Counted from the first letter of the stretch, positions 26,217-35,901 are shown. The stretch is DNA of 64,000 nucleotides from Maritalea sp049801075 (GCF_049801075.1 NZ_JBNAGG010000002.1:372001-436000); one strand, 5' to 3'. Made by a program: numbers and translations. Notes: generated by a model from the sequence alone, not told the origin.

Positions 26217-27194
26217 ATGAGCTTTCCTGATTTATTGCCCCAACTTGGCGAATGGACAAATGACATTCGCGGCAGACTTATATCCAACCAGCTTTTGAGC
26301 GAAATTACGTGGTTTCGCGTCGGCGGGCCCGCCCAGCTATATTTCCAACCTGCAGATGAGGCCGATCTGCAGTTGTTTTTGAAGAATTTGCCTAAAGACA
26401 TCAAGCTGACCGTGATGGGCCTTGGGTCTAACCTACTGGTGCGCGATGGCGGCATTGATGGGGTGGTGCTTCGGCTGTCGGGCAAAGGCTTTGGCAAAGT
26501 TGAGGCTTTGGGCGATCATAAATTGCGCGTTGGCGCGGCATTGCCAGATGTGAAAGTGGCGACAGCTGCTGCGGACAATGGCATTGACGGATTGACCTTT
26601 TATCGCGGCATTCCCGGTGGCATTGGCGGCGCGCTTTATATGAACGCGGGCTGTTATGGCACAGAAACGAAAGATCGTATGGTCGAATTGCGCGGTGTTG
26701 ATCGCGACGGTGAAATCGTCACTCTGACCAATGCCGATATGGGGTACAAATATCGCAAGAATAATGGACCGCGCGGCATTGTCTTTACGCAAGCGGTTTA
26801 TCAAGGATTTGAAGGCGACCCTGACGATATTAAAGCACGGATGAAGGAAATCACCGAAACACGTGAAGGCTCGCAACCTACACGGGCGCGCACGGGCGGT
26901 TCGACTTTTAAAAATCCTGATGGGCATTCGTCCTGGAAACTGGTTGATGCAGCTGGCTGTCGTGGCCTTAAGGTTGGCGATGCACAAGTGTCTGAAAAGC
27001 ACTGTAACTTCCTGCTCAATTTGGGTGAAGCGACAGCGCAAGACATTGAAACACTTGGTGAAACAGTGCGCAATCGTGTGCGAGAAAATTCCGGCATTGA
27101 ATTGCGCTGGGAAATTCGCCGCATGGGCCATTTCGTGCCCGGCAATGAGGTTAGAGAATTTCTTGATGGTGATGTGTTCACCGGGCAGGTGTAA
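26217..27194 (+). CDS. murB: UDP-N-acetylenolpyruvoylglucosamine reductase
   Basis: This FAD enzyme reduces UDP-GlcNAc-enolpyruvate to UDP-MurNAc. The 325-residue protein has the FAD-binding segment TWFRVGGPAQLYFQPADEADL, MGLGSNLLVRDGGIDGVV, FYRGIPGGIGGALYMNAGCYG, and the C-terminal RARTGGSTFKNPDG with the catalytic serine in GGSTF. It starts 2 bases after the murC stop and is followed 2 bases later by ddl. MurA, the preceding step, is not here. Confidence 0.97.
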   Translation: MSFPDLLPQLGEWTNDIRGRLISNQLLSEITWFRVGGPAQLYFQPADEADLQLFLKNLPKDIKLTVMGLGSNLLVRDGGIDGVVLRLSGKGFGKVEALGDHKLRVGAALPDVKVATAAADNGIDGLTFYRGIPGGIGGALYMNAGCYGTETKDRMVELRGVDRDGEIVTLTNADMGYKYRKNNGPRGIVFTQAVYQGFEGDPDDIKARMKEITETREGSQPTRARTGGSTFKNPDGHSSWKLVDAAGCRGLKVGDAQVSEKHCNFLLNLGEATAQDIETLGETVRNRVRENSGIELRWEIRRMGHFVPGNEVREFLDGDVFTGQV

Positions 27195-27196
27195 AC

Positions 27197-28117
27197 ATGG
27201 CCAAACATGTCGCAGTGTTGATGGGTGGATGGGCAAGCGAACGTGAAGTTTCGTTGTCCTCTGGCAAGGCTTGTGCGGATGCGCTTGAGCGATGTGGCTA
27301 TAATGTTTCCCGGGTCGATGTGGACCGGGATTTAGGCCATGTGTTGGAAGAGTTGAAGCCAGATGTGGTGTTTAACGCGCTGCATGGTCGGTTTGGTGAA
27401 GACGGTACGGTCCAGGGCCTGCTTGAAATTATGGGTATTCCCTATACCCATTCTGGCGTTTCCGCGTCGTCCATCGCGATGAACAAGCATTTGTCGAAGG
27501 TGTTTTTCAAAGCCAATGGCATTCCGGTGACGGATCATTTTATTGCGTCTCGTGATGAAGTTGCGCGCAAGCACCAAATGGAGCCACCTTATGTGATCAA
27601 GCCTGTGGCCGATGGGTCCAGCGTTGGTGTTTTTATTGTGAAGCAAGGCACCGAGCATCCGCCACAAGAGATTTTGCGCACGGATTGGAAAAGCGGCGAA
27701 GAGCTGATGGTTGAGCGCTACATTGCCGGTCGCGAACTCACATGTGCTGTGATGGGCGATGTGGCATTGGCGGTCACCGAGGTTAAGACTGACCTCAACT
27801 TCTATAACTATGAAGCAAAATATGCTGCTGGCGGCTCGGATCACATTTTCCCTGCGGATGTTTCATCGAATATTTACCAAACTGCGCAGAAACTGGCCTT
27901 GAAGGCACATGAGAGTTTGGGGTGCAAAGGGGTAACCCGTACAGACTTCCGGTTATCCATGCATGGTGGTGAAGAGGGCGATTTGATCTGCCTTGAAATC
28001 AACACGCAGCCGGGCATGACACCAACATCGCTTGTGCCTGAAATGGCAGCCCATGCTGGGCATGATTTTGAAGAACTGGTCCGCTGGATTTTGGAGGACG
28101 CCTCTTGCGACAGATAA
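27197..28117 (+). CDS. ddl: D-alanine--D-alanine ligase
   Basis: This ATP-grasp enzyme makes the D-Ala-D-Ala dipeptide used by MurF. The 306-residue length is that of the DdlB type. VLMGGWASEREVSLSSG at the start, FNALHGRFGEDGTVQGLLE, YVIKPVADGSSVGV and the metal-binding CLEINTQPGMTPTSL are clear. Its end overlaps the ftsQ start by 13 bases. The position in the dcw cluster is the normal one. Confidence 0.96.
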   Translation: MAKHVAVLMGGWASEREVSLSSGKACADALERCGYNVSRVDVDRDLGHVLEELKPDVVFNALHGRFGEDGTVQGLLEIMGIPYTHSGVSASSIAMNKHLSKVFFKANGIPVTDHFIASRDEVARKHQMEPPYVIKPVADGSSVGVFIVKQGTEHPPQEILRTDWKSGEELMVERYIAGRELTCAVMGDVALAVTEVKTDLNFYNYEAKYAAGGSDHIFPADVSSNIYQTAQKLALKAHESLGCKGVTRTDFRLSMHGGEEGDLICLEINTQPGMTPTSLVPEMAAHAGHDFEELVRWILEDASCDR

Positions 28118-28995
28118 AGAAGCCACAAGCGCGCACTTTAGCTCTGCCTGCACCCCTGTATCAATTGCCTGCTCTGCGCAAAACCAACCAGTTGGTGGCG
28201 CGGGGGCAACGCGCATGGGTGCTGCATAAGCGATTGGGCGTGCAGCTTGTGGCGCTTGTTCTGGTGGTCTTGGTCCTAGGCGTTGGCATGATCAACCGCA
28301 ACCATTTGGCAAACGGTGCGACCATTTTAAGTGAACGTGCTTCTGGATTGTTCGCACATGCCGGGCTGGCAGTTTCTGAGGTTTCGCTTTCTGGCTATGG
28401 CTTGACCAAAGAAGCAGACTTGTTTGAAGCGATCGGGTTGCAGGGCAACATCTCGCTGGTCAATTTTGACGCGGAAGCGGCACGGCAGCGTATTGAGGCT
28501 TTGCCCTCGATCGAAAGCGCAACCATCCGCAAGATCTATCCTAATTCATTGACCATCGATTTGGTGGAAAAAACACCGATTGCGGTTTGGCGTATTGATG
28601 GCGTGAGTTTTGCGATTGACGCTAAGGGCGACAAGCTGGTGAGCTTGGCGCAGGGTGGCATCGAGGGGATGCCCTTATTCATCGGGGATGGCGCCGCTGA
28701 CGATGCAGCAGCATTGATTGCAGCGTTGGAGCCCTATGATTTGTTAAAACAAGATCTTTTGGCGGCAAGCCGTATTGGTGATCGTCGCTGGGATTTGATC
28801 TATGATACTGGCTTGCGCATCATGTTGCCCGAAGAAGGTGTCGCGCAAGCTTTGGCCAAAATTGTAGAACTTGATGCGCAAAAGCAATTATTGTCGCGAG
28901 ACATTGAAATTTTAGATTTTCGTTTAAAAGACTTTATTGCTGTCCGTCCGGTGGATCGCTCAGCAACTGATCAGGATGAGGCCAGCACCCGATGA
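28105..28995 (+). CDS. ftsQ: Cell division protein FtsQ
   Basis: FtsQ is a bitopic inner-membrane protein that recruits FtsL/FtsB to the divisome. It has 296 residues: a basic cytoplasmic N-terminus, one membrane segment at about 47-65 (LVALVLVVLVLGVGMI), a POTRA domain (VSEVSLSGYGLTKEADLFEAIGL) and the FtsQ domain (ALPSIESATIRKIYPNSLTIDLVEKTPIAVW). The start is TTG with GGAGG eight bases upstream inside the end of ddl. Its stop overlaps ftsA (ATGA). Confidence 0.93.
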   Translation: MRQIKKPQARTLALPAPLYQLPALRKTNQLVARGQRAWVLHKRLGVQLVALVLVVLVLGVGMINRNHLANGATILSERASGLFAHAGLAVSEVSLSGYGLTKEADLFEAIGLQGNISLVNFDAEAARQRIEALPSIESATIRKIYPNSLTIDLVEKTPIAVWRIDGVSFAIDAKGDKLVSLAQGGIEGMPLFIGDGAADDAAALIAALEPYDLLKQDLLAASRIGDRRWDLIYDTGLRIMLPEEGVAQALAKIVELDAQKQLLSRDIEILDFRLKDFIAVRPVDRSATDQDEASTR

Positions 28996-30305
28996 TCTCT
29001 GAGGCAATGACGGCGCGGCTGAAGCCGGTGCAACCAGGCAAATCCAGCTTGGTGACCGTGTTGGATATTGGCTCGACCAAAATTTGCTGCATCATTGCGC
29101 GTTTAACGCCGCAACCGGAAGGTAAATCCCTGCGCGGTCGTACGCACCAAGCTGAAGTATTGGGATTTGCCTTTGGCCCATCTGCAGGCGTGAAGGGCGG
29201 CATTGTCACCGATCTTGATGCGGCGGAACATGCTGTTCGTTCTGTCGTCGGTATGGCTGAACGCAATGCAGGGGTGACTGTTCAATCATTGATTGTAAAC
29301 GTGTCTGCTGGACGGCTTGGGTCGGAAACCTTTGCGGCCACCGTATCACTTGATGGCCATGAAGTTGAGCCGCGCGATTTGGCGAAAGTGCTTCAAACAG
29401 TAAATGAACGTTCCATTCGGGACGAACGCTCTGTGCTGCACGCACTGCCCATCGGTTACTCATTGGATGGCCATAAGGGTATTCAAGATCCGCGCGGCAT
29501 GGTTGGCGATATGCTCGGCGTTGATGTGGCTGTGGTGAGCGCGGAGACATTGTCTATGCGCAACATCGAACTGGTGCTCAATCGTTGTCACTTGCAGGTT
29601 GAAGCCTTTATGGCGACGCCATATGCCAGCGGTCTTTCTTGCCTCGTTGATGACGAAGCGCAACTTGGTGTTGCCATTGTTGATTTCGGTGGTGCGACGA
29701 CCACGATGAGCGTTTTTAAAGATGGTTGTCTTGTTTATGCTGATTCGATTGCCGTGGGCGGACAACACATCACGCATGAAATCGCGCGTCAGCTCTCGGT
29801 AAGCTTTGAAGATGCGGAGCGGTTGAAAACGCTGTTTACATCCGTACTTCCGGGGCAAAGCGATGAGCGCGATATGGTGCCGATCCAGCCTGTTGGCTCG
29901 TCGCAAGATGAAGCGCCAACGCAAATCCCACGCACCACATTAACCCGCATCGTCCGACCGCAAGTTGAAGACATTCTCACCATCTTGCGTGATCGCATGG
30001 TAGCGACTGGCATGATGGATGTGTGCGGGCGCAGATTTGTTTTGACAGGCGGGGCCAGTGAAATGACCGGGTTGCCTGAAATTGCGCGCCGTGTTTTGGC
30101 CCGCAATGTGCGGCAGGGGCGGCCGTTGGGGGTCGCCAAGTTGCCAACTGTGGCAAAGGGTCCAGCCTTTTCAACGGTTGTGGGCATGCTGATCTATCCG
30201 CAAGTGTGCGAACTTGAGTTTGTCGACCAGAAGGTGCTTGCGGGCGAAGAAGGCAAATTCGGGTGGTTCAAACATATTGGCCATTGGCTGAAATCCAGCT
30301 TTTAA
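28992..30305 (+). CDS. ftsA: Cell division protein FtsA
   Basis: FtsA is an actin-like ATPase that tethers FtsZ to the membrane. The 437 residues contain the phosphate-1 loop VLDIGSTKICCII, the SHS2/1C domain (VQSLIVNVSAGRLGS), phosphate-2 AIVDFGGATTTMSV and the adenosine motif LTGGASEMTGLPEIA. The C-terminus FGWFKHIGHWLKSSF forms an amphipathic membrane-targeting helix. It is coupled to ftsQ by ATGA, but is separated from ftsZ by about 200 bases, implying separate control of ftsZ. Confidence 0.96.
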   Translation: MISEAMTARLKPVQPGKSSLVTVLDIGSTKICCIIARLTPQPEGKSLRGRTHQAEVLGFAFGPSAGVKGGIVTDLDAAEHAVRSVVGMAERNAGVTVQSLIVNVSAGRLGSETFAATVSLDGHEVEPRDLAKVLQTVNERSIRDERSVLHALPIGYSLDGHKGIQDPRGMVGDMLGVDVAVVSAETLSMRNIELVLNRCHLQVEAFMATPYASGLSCLVDDEAQLGVAIVDFGGATTTMSVFKDGCLVYADSIAVGGQHITHEIARQLSVSFEDAERLKTLFTSVLPGQSDERDMVPIQPVGSSQDEAPTQIPRTTLTRIVRPQVEDILTILRDRMVATGMMDVCGRRFVLTGGASEMTGLPEIARRVLARNVRQGRPLGVAKLPTVAKGPAFSTVVGMLIYPQVCELEFVDQKVLAGEEGKFGWFKHIGHWLKSSF

Positions 30306-30340
30306 GTTCTCCCAAATAATCACATTGCAAAAAATGACGT

Positions 30341-30378
30341 GTGTTTCGCCTTAAGGCGCGCCTTTAACACTCTGTTAT
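30341..30378 (+). promoter_or_regulatory. ftsA-ftsZ gap: palindromes and a possible CtrA half-match
   Basis: AAGGCGCGCCTT at 30353-30364 is a 12-bp palindrome overlapping a second, CGCCTTAAGGCG. Directly after it TTAA (30364-30367), seven bases, then TTAT (30375-30378) is one mismatch from the CtrA consensus TTAA-N7-TTAA. CtrA controls ftsZ in Caulobacter. Both readings are inference from short motifs. Confidence 0.3.
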
Positions 30379-30514
30379 GCTAAACAAATTCTTGCTTGCT
30401 CTGTCACGAAGTGACGCAAAATGCATCAAAGTTAACAAAAATGATGCAATTGTTAGGGAGTGCTTAACGTTCTGGCAGTAATTTTATACCCAACGGAGCA
30501 CAATGGGGCCAGAA

Positions 30515-32164
30515 ATGAGCATCAAACTTCAAATTCCAGATATTCAAGAACTTAAGCCACGCATCACTGTGTTTGGCGTTGGCGGTGCCGGCGGAAACGC
30601 GGTGAACAATATGATTGATTCGGGCCTAGAAGGGGTCGAATTTGTTGTGGCCAACACAGACGCCCAAGCCCTCGCACTGTCTAAGGCAGAGCGTGTGGTG
30701 CAACTTGGCGTCGGCGTCACCGAAGGTCTCGGCGCTGGGTCTCACCCAGAAGTTGGGCGGGCGGCAGCCGAAGAAACAATTGACGAAATTGCAGATCACC
30801 TGAATGGATCGCACATGTGCTTCATCACAGCCGGTATGGGCGGTGGCACGGGCACGGGTGCTGCTCCAGTTGTGGCGCGCGCCGCACGTGAGCAGGGCAT
30901 CCTCACCGTAGGTGTTGTGACCAAGCCTTTCCAGTTTGAAGGCGCACGCCGCATGCGATTGGCCGATGATGGCATCGATGAGCTTCATCGCCATGTCGAC
31001 ACATTGATTGTGATCCCAAACCAAAATCTCTTCCGTGTTGCCAATGAAAAAACGACATTTGCCGATGCGTTTACAATGGCTGACGAAGTGCTCTTTTCCG
31101 GCGTTGCCTGTATCACCGATTTGATGGTGAAAGAGGGCTTGATCAACCTCGACTTTGCTGACGTTCGTGCGGTTATGCGCGGCATGGGCAAAGCCATGAT
31201 GGGGACTGGTGAAGCTGAGGGTGAAGATCGGGCACGTCACGCGGCGGAGGCTGCCATCGCAAACCCATTGCTGGATGATATCTCCATGCAGGGTGCGCGC
31301 GGTTTGTTGATTTCGATCACAGGCGGTTCTGATTTGACCCTTTACGAAGTGGACGAAGCTGCCAGCCGTATCCGTGAAGAAGTTGATTCAGATGCAAACA
31401 TCATTCTTGGTGCTACATTTGACGACAGCTTGGACGGCCAAATCCGGGTTTCAGTTGTGGCAACAGGTACAGATGCTGCGATGGTGCAAGCCATGGACCC
31501 AGTTGAGCCAAATGCTGACCGTGCCATTCGCGTAAACCGCGAAGCACCTGCGACAGGATCTAAGCCTGATCATCAGGTTAAGGCAGAAGCCCCAAAGCCA
31601 CAGGCAGCTCCAGCTCCGGCTGCTCCGGTGGATGAGTTAGACATGGCCATGCAAAAGGCGGTGAATGAAGCGTTGGGTTCAAAGCCTAATCATCAAGCGC
31701 CGCAAAAAGAGGATGTGACGGTTGAGCCATATCATCCGCGTGCAGAGCCCGTAGCGAACATTGATGAAGAGCCACAGCCTCGTGATGTAGAGCCACGTCA
31801 GACATATGTGCCGCAAAGTGCAGAGCGAGTCGCGCCTCGTCGTATGCCGCGCACGGATGAATTGCCACGAGTTGCGCAGGAAAGCGTTGCTGAAGCGCAA
31901 CAAGATGAACAAAAAGAACCGCGCAATGCACGGGCTCTTTTCCGTCGCTTGGCCAGCAATGTTGGCCTGCAAGGCAAGGAAGAGTTTGACGAGAAAAAAG
32001 CTGATGACGCAATGGCCCGCAATGCGGTGGAAGCCAGCCCTCAACGGCCCTCTAAACCTCAGGGTGCGCAGGGTCAGCTTGATCAAACTGGTCGCCCTGC
32101 GCCGCAGCCAAGTGGCCAAAAGGAACAGCTGGAAATTCCAAGTTTCTTAAAACGCCACGGTTAG
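30515..32164 (+). CDS. ftsZ: Cell division protein FtsZ
   Basis: FtsZ is the tubulin-like GTPase that forms the division ring. From ATG 30515 it has 549 residues, long because of a disordered linker of about 200 residues typical of alphaproteobacteria. Motifs are VFGVGGAGGNAVNNMI, the tubulin loop GGGTGTGAAPVVA, the T7-region NLDFADVRAVM, and the C-terminal peptide LEIPSFLKRH that binds FtsA. The 30515 start matches family N-termini (MSIKLQIPDIQELKPRI); an ATG four codons earlier at 30503 has a better-placed GGAG. The linker repeats GSKPDHQ/GSKPNHQ. A strong terminator follows. Confidence 0.97.
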   Translation: MSIKLQIPDIQELKPRITVFGVGGAGGNAVNNMIDSGLEGVEFVVANTDAQALALSKAERVVQLGVGVTEGLGAGSHPEVGRAAAEETIDEIADHLNGSHMCFITAGMGGGTGTGAAPVVARAAREQGILTVGVVTKPFQFEGARRMRLADDGIDELHRHVDTLIVIPNQNLFRVANEKTTFADAFTMADEVLFSGVACITDLMVKEGLINLDFADVRAVMRGMGKAMMGTGEAEGEDRARHAAEAAIANPLLDDISMQGARGLLISITGGSDLTLYEVDEAASRIREEVDSDANIILGATFDDSLDGQIRVSVVATGTDAAMVQAMDPVEPNADRAIRVNREAPATGSKPDHQVKAEAPKPQAAPAPAAPVDELDMAMQKAVNEALGSKPNHQAPQKEDVTVEPYHPRAEPVANIDEEPQPRDVEPRQTYVPQSAERVAPRRMPRTDELPRVAQESVAEAQQDEQKEPRNARALFRRLASNVGLQGKEEFDEKKADDAMARNAVEASPQRPSKPQGAQGQLDQTGRPAPQPSGQKEQLEIPSFLKRHG

Positions 32165-32182
32165 TTTTAAGGGCATAATTAC

Positions 32183-32223
32183 AAAAAAAGACCTGAGGCG
32201 ACTTTCGTCTCGGGTCTTTTTTG
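32183..32223 (+). terminator. Terminator of ftsZ
   Basis: AAAAAGACCTGAGGCGA (32185-32201) pairs with CGTCTCGGGTCTTTTTT (about 32206-32222, with G-T pairs) around a CTTT loop and ends in T residues. It closes the main dcw unit before lpxC. Confidence 0.88.
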
Positions 32224-32277
32224 TTTATCAAGTCTTAAAAAGGCTGGGTTATAAATCCGAGAGAGCCGGAGTAGTAG

Positions 32278-33234
32278 ATGAATAGATTTGCAACAAAACA
32301 GTGCACTGTGGGGCGTGTGTTGAGCTTTGCGGGCATTGGTGTTCACAACGGCAAACCAGCTAGCCTTACAATTGAACCCGCCGCTGTTGATAGTGGATTC
32401 CGAATCCGTCGTAAGCTTGACGATGATCGCTACTCCGAAATTCATCCTTTGCATCACAACCGTGTTTCGCGCACCTATCTATGTACCGCCGTCGATCTAG
32501 GTGACGCAGGCACAATCTCAATGATTGAGCACATGGTTTCTGCGCTTTCCGGTATGGGGATCGACAATGTGTTGATCACCGTTGAGAGCAGCGAATGTCC
32601 GGTTTTGGATGGTAGCGCGAGCAAATATGTTAATGCCATTATCGAAGCTGGCATTGAAACACAGCCTGCTGAAAAGACATTTATTAAGATAAAGCGCAGT
32701 GTAACTGTGCGGTCTAACGATGCGTTTGCGGTGCTTGAGCCTTATAATGGCCGAGCGTTTGATGTTGAGATCGACTTTGAAAGTGATGTGATCGGCCGTC
32801 AGCGGATGATTTTTGACTGGTCGCCAAAGCGCTATGTCGATGATGTGTCGCAAGCGCGAACCTTCGGTTTTATTAAGGACGCAAAAGTTCTGCGTCAGGC
32901 TGGTTATGCGTTGGGGTCTTCTTTAGAGAATTCAATTGCGGTGGATGAGGGCAAGATCCTCAATCAAGACGGTTTGCGCTATGAAGACGAATTTGTGCGG
33001 CATAAACTATTGGATGCGGTGGGTGATTTGGCGCTTGCCGGTAAGCCAATTTATGGCAAATTTCGTTCTTATAAGGGTGGTCATGGATTGAATGCCTTGG
33101 TGCTGAATTCACTTTTCGCCAGCGAACAGAATTACGAAATTGTGCCTGCAAGTGAGTTGCCACTTGAATTTGACGCGCTTGAAGAGTTGCCAGAAGGCTT
33201 GGAGTTGCGTGGCTATATTCGTTCTGTCGGCTAA
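32278..33234 (+). CDS. lpxC: UDP-3-O-acyl-N-acetylglucosamine deacetylase
   Basis: LpxC is the zinc amidase of the committed step of lipid A synthesis. The 318 residues align well: E84-H85 (MIEHMVSAL), H242 and D246 (VRHKLLDAVGDL) and H269 (GGHGLN) correspond to E. coli E78-H79, H238, D242 and H265. The first and second halves show the usual two-layer repeat. CGGAG precedes the ATG. It lies after the ftsZ terminator and so has its own promoter, in the order conserved in Hyphomicrobiales. Confidence 0.97.
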   Translation: MNRFATKQCTVGRVLSFAGIGVHNGKPASLTIEPAAVDSGFRIRRKLDDDRYSEIHPLHHNRVSRTYLCTAVDLGDAGTISMIEHMVSALSGMGIDNVLITVESSECPVLDGSASKYVNAIIEAGIETQPAEKTFIKIKRSVTVRSNDAFAVLEPYNGRAFDVEIDFESDVIGRQRMIFDWSPKRYVDDVSQARTFGFIKDAKVLRQAGYALGSSLENSIAVDEGKILNQDGLRYEDEFVRHKLLDAVGDLALAGKPIYGKFRSYKGGHGLNALVLNSLFASEQNYEIVPASELPLEFDALEELPEGLELRGYIRSVG

Positions 33235-33334
33235 ATTGATATAATCAAACTTGTATCTTGCCTTAGTTTCGTTCATTTTCCCCCCTACATCGTGCTAAAG
33301 AATGTGGGTTTCGGTTGATAAAGGCTATTTAATT

Positions 33335-34186
33335 ATGGGTATTGCAAACCTTCAAAATGGCGTTGCAAAAACGTTGATGCGTGCAGCTGTTGTGGGCGTT
33401 TTGGCCACGACACTGACTGGCTGTGCGGGATTGAGCCTTTTTGGCAAGCCCAAAATCACGGAAGAAGAAATTATTCCGGCCGAAACGCTTTACGATGAAG
33501 GCATTGATTTTGTTGAGCGCGATCGCTTTAAATCTGCACTAACAACATTTGAAAAGCTTGAGCGTCAGCACCCATATTCTGAATACACAGAACGGTCACG
33601 TATGATGACCACCTTTATCCATTTCCGCTTGGGTGATGAGGACCGTACAATTTTGGCGGCTGATCGTTTCCTAGCGCTTTATCCGTCATCTTCTGAAGCG
33701 CCTTATGCCCTTTATCTGAAGGGCGCATCGCAATATAACCAGATCAAAGATCTGACTCGTGATCAGCAGACTGCGCAGGATGCAATCGCTACATTCCAGA
33801 CTATTATCAATAACTATCCTGATTCACGTTATGCCAAGGATGCGAAAGAGCGTATCTTGATTGCTCAAGACCAGTTGGCAGGCAAGGAAATGTCTGTTGG
33901 CCGTTATTATCTTGGCAACAAGCAATATACTGGCGCTATCAACCGCTTCCGGACTGTTGTGGAAGATCATCAGACCTCAACACATGTGGAAGAAGCTCTG
34001 CTGCGCTTGACCGAAGCCTATATGGCGTTAGGACTGGTGCAAGAGGCGCAAACCGCTGCTGCTGTTCTGGGACACAACTATCCCTCTAGCGAATGGTATC
34101 AGGATGCGTATAAACTGCTGCAAAAGCAGGGTTTGGCCCCTGAGGTGAATGAGGGTAGCTGGTTGGCAGGGTCGCTGAACGGCTAA
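33335..34186 (+). CDS. bamD: Outer-membrane assembly lipoprotein BamD
   Basis: BamD is the essential lipoprotein of the BAM complex that inserts outer-membrane barrels. From ATG 33335 it has 283 residues, with a lipoprotein signal ending in lipobox L27-T-G-C30. The mature part is a run of TPR units (LYDEGIDFVERDRFKSALTTFEKLERQHPYSEY, then ADRFLALYPSSSEAPYALYLKG and YYLGNKQYTGAINRF). The frame reaches 11 codons further upstream without a plausible signal sequence. It precedes recN, as in many relatives. Confidence 0.95.
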   Translation: MGIANLQNGVAKTLMRAAVVGVLATTLTGCAGLSLFGKPKITEEEIIPAETLYDEGIDFVERDRFKSALTTFEKLERQHPYSEYTERSRMMTTFIHFRLGDEDRTILAADRFLALYPSSSEAPYALYLKGASQYNQIKDLTRDQQTAQDAIATFQTIINNYPDSRYAKDAKERILIAQDQLAGKEMSVGRYYLGNKQYTGAINRFRTVVEDHQTSTHVEEALLRLTEAYMALGLVQEAQTAAAVLGHNYPSSEWYQDAYKLLQKQGLAPEVNEGSWLAGSLNG

Positions 34187-34227
34187 TCCATATCTGCCTT
34201 TGCGGCCTAAATATGGGTTAATTGGGC

Positions 34228-35901
34228 ATGCTATCAGCCATTTCGATACAAAATATTGTTCTGATCGATCAGCTTGATTTGCCATTGGAGGGCGGTATGA
34301 CTGCCCTTACTGGTGAAACGGGCGCTGGTAAATCCATTCTTCTTGATTCGCTTTCTCTGGCGCTTGGTGGGCGTGGAGACAATGGTTTGGTGCGCAAAGG
34401 CACTGAGCGCGGCCAAGTTGTGGCCAGTGTTGAATTGCCATTGGACCACCCCGTGATGGACATGCTCAAAGAAAATGAGCTGATGAGTGATGGCGAAATT
34501 ATTTTGCGCCGCGTTCAATATGGCGATGGCCGCACCCGTGGCTTCGTGAATGATCAGCCAATTTCTGCCAAGCTGATGCAAAAAATTGGGCAATTGCTGA
34601 TTGAAATTCATGGTCAGCATGACGATCGGGCCTTGGTCGATCCAACCACCCACAGACATTTGCTAGACGCGTTCGGTGGGCACAGGAAGCTGCTTGAGGC
34701 CACGCATGCCACCTACAAAGCGCTAACAGTGGCTCAGGATGCCTTAAATCGTCAGGAAGCGGCTGTAGAAAAAGCGCGCGCTGATGAAGATTATGCGCGA
34801 CATGTGGTGGCGGAGCTTGAAGAGCTTGGCACGGCAAAGGGCGAAGAGGACGAATTGGCTGCGCAACGTCAACGCCTGATGGAACTTGAAAAAGCTGCCG
34901 ACGAAGTGCGTGATGCAGATGAAGTGATCAACGGACCTTCTGCACCATCGTCTGCGTTGGCGGGCCTTATGCGGCAACTGATGCGCAAGGGCGATGGCGA
35001 GCACAACCTATTTGCCAATGTGATTGAAAATATTGATGCGGCTTTGGTGTCGCTTGATCGCACATCGGAAGCGCTTGAAGATATTAAGCGCCAAATGGAG
35101 TTTGATCCGCTTGAACTCGAACGGGCTGAAGAACGCTTGTTTGCGTTGCGGGCAGCGGCGCGCAAGCACCAATGTAGCGTTGATGAGTTGCCTGATGTTT
35201 TGTCGAAGTTTCAAAAAGCCATTCAAGACTTGGAACGCGGCGATGAAGATTTGACCCAGCTGCGCGAGGCGCTTGCGAAGGCTGAAGCGGATTATCGCGG
35301 CGCGGCCATCGCGTTAAGCGAAACGCGCGCCACGACGGCGCAAGATTTAATCATTGCGGTTGAGGCCGAGCTGCCGGATTTGAAATTGGGGCAAGCGCGG
35401 TTTTTGGTGGACCAGAAGGTGGATGAAAACCGGGTCAGCGCCAATGGCTTCGATATTGTCGAATTTCATGTGCAGACCAACCCAGGGACCAATCCCGGAC
35501 CGATGATGAAAGTCGCCTCTGGTGGTGAACTCTCACGCTTCTTGCTCGCTCTGAAAGTGGTGTTGGCGGATAAAGGGTCTGCGCCGGTATTGATTTTCGA
35601 CGAAATTGACACGGGTGTCGGTGGTGCGGTGGCAGATGCTATTGGCAAGCGCTTGGCGCGGCTTTCTGAAAAAGTACAGGTATTGTGCGTGACCCATGCG
35701 CCGCAGGTGGCGGCGCGGGCCAGCCAGCATTTGCTGATTGAAAAGCAAGTGGTGGACGAGGGCAGCTTAACCCGCACCCATGTGCGGCCATTGGATGAAG
35801 CGGCGCGCCGTGAAGAGATTGCCCGCATGTTGGCGGGTTCCGAAATTACAGATGAGGCCCGCGCTGCGGCCAATAGATTGCGTGATGAGGTGGTGGCGTG
35901 A
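34228..35901 (+). CDS. recN: DNA repair protein RecN
   Basis: RecN is an SMC-like ATPase that aids double-strand break repair. The 557 residues show an N-terminal ATPase half (LSAISIQNIVLIDQL, Walker A GETGAGKSILLDSL), a Q-loop region (IEIHGQHDDRALVD), a coiled-coil middle (about 150-365) and the C-terminal half with signature ASGGELSRFLLALK, Walker B PVLIFDEIDTGVGG and the H-loop VTHAPQVAA. I prefer ATG 34228 over the TTG two codons earlier. Its stop overlaps the ligA start (GTGA). Confidence 0.96.
   Translation: MLSAISIQNIVLIDQLDLPLEGGMTALTGETGAGKSILLDSLSLALGGRGDNGLVRKGTERGQVVASVELPLDHPVMDMLKENELMSDGEIILRRVQYGDGRTRGFVNDQPISAKLMQKIGQLLIEIHGQHDDRALVDPTTHRHLLDAFGGHRKLLEATHATYKALTVAQDALNRQEAAVEKARADEDYARHVVAELEELGTAKGEEDELAAQRQRLMELEKAADEVRDADEVINGPSAPSSALAGLMRQLMRKGDGEHNLFANVIENIDAALVSLDRTSEALEDIKRQMEFDPLELERAEERLFALRAAARKHQCSVDELPDVLSKFQKAIQDLERGDEDLTQLREALAKAEADYRGAAIALSETRATTAQDLIIAVEAELPDLKLGQARFLVDQKVDENRVSANGFDIVEFHVQTNPGTNPGPMMKVASGGELSRFLLALKVVLADKGSAPVLIFDEIDTGVGGAVADAIGKRLARLSEKVQVLCVTHAPQVAARASQHLLIEKQVVDEGSLTRTHVRPLDEAARREEIARMLAGSEITDEARAAANRLRDEVVA

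Noticed and set aside
33237..33249. TTGAT-ATA-ATCAA after lpxC as a terminator
   Set aside because: The stem is five A/T-rich pairs without a T run; it would not be stable.
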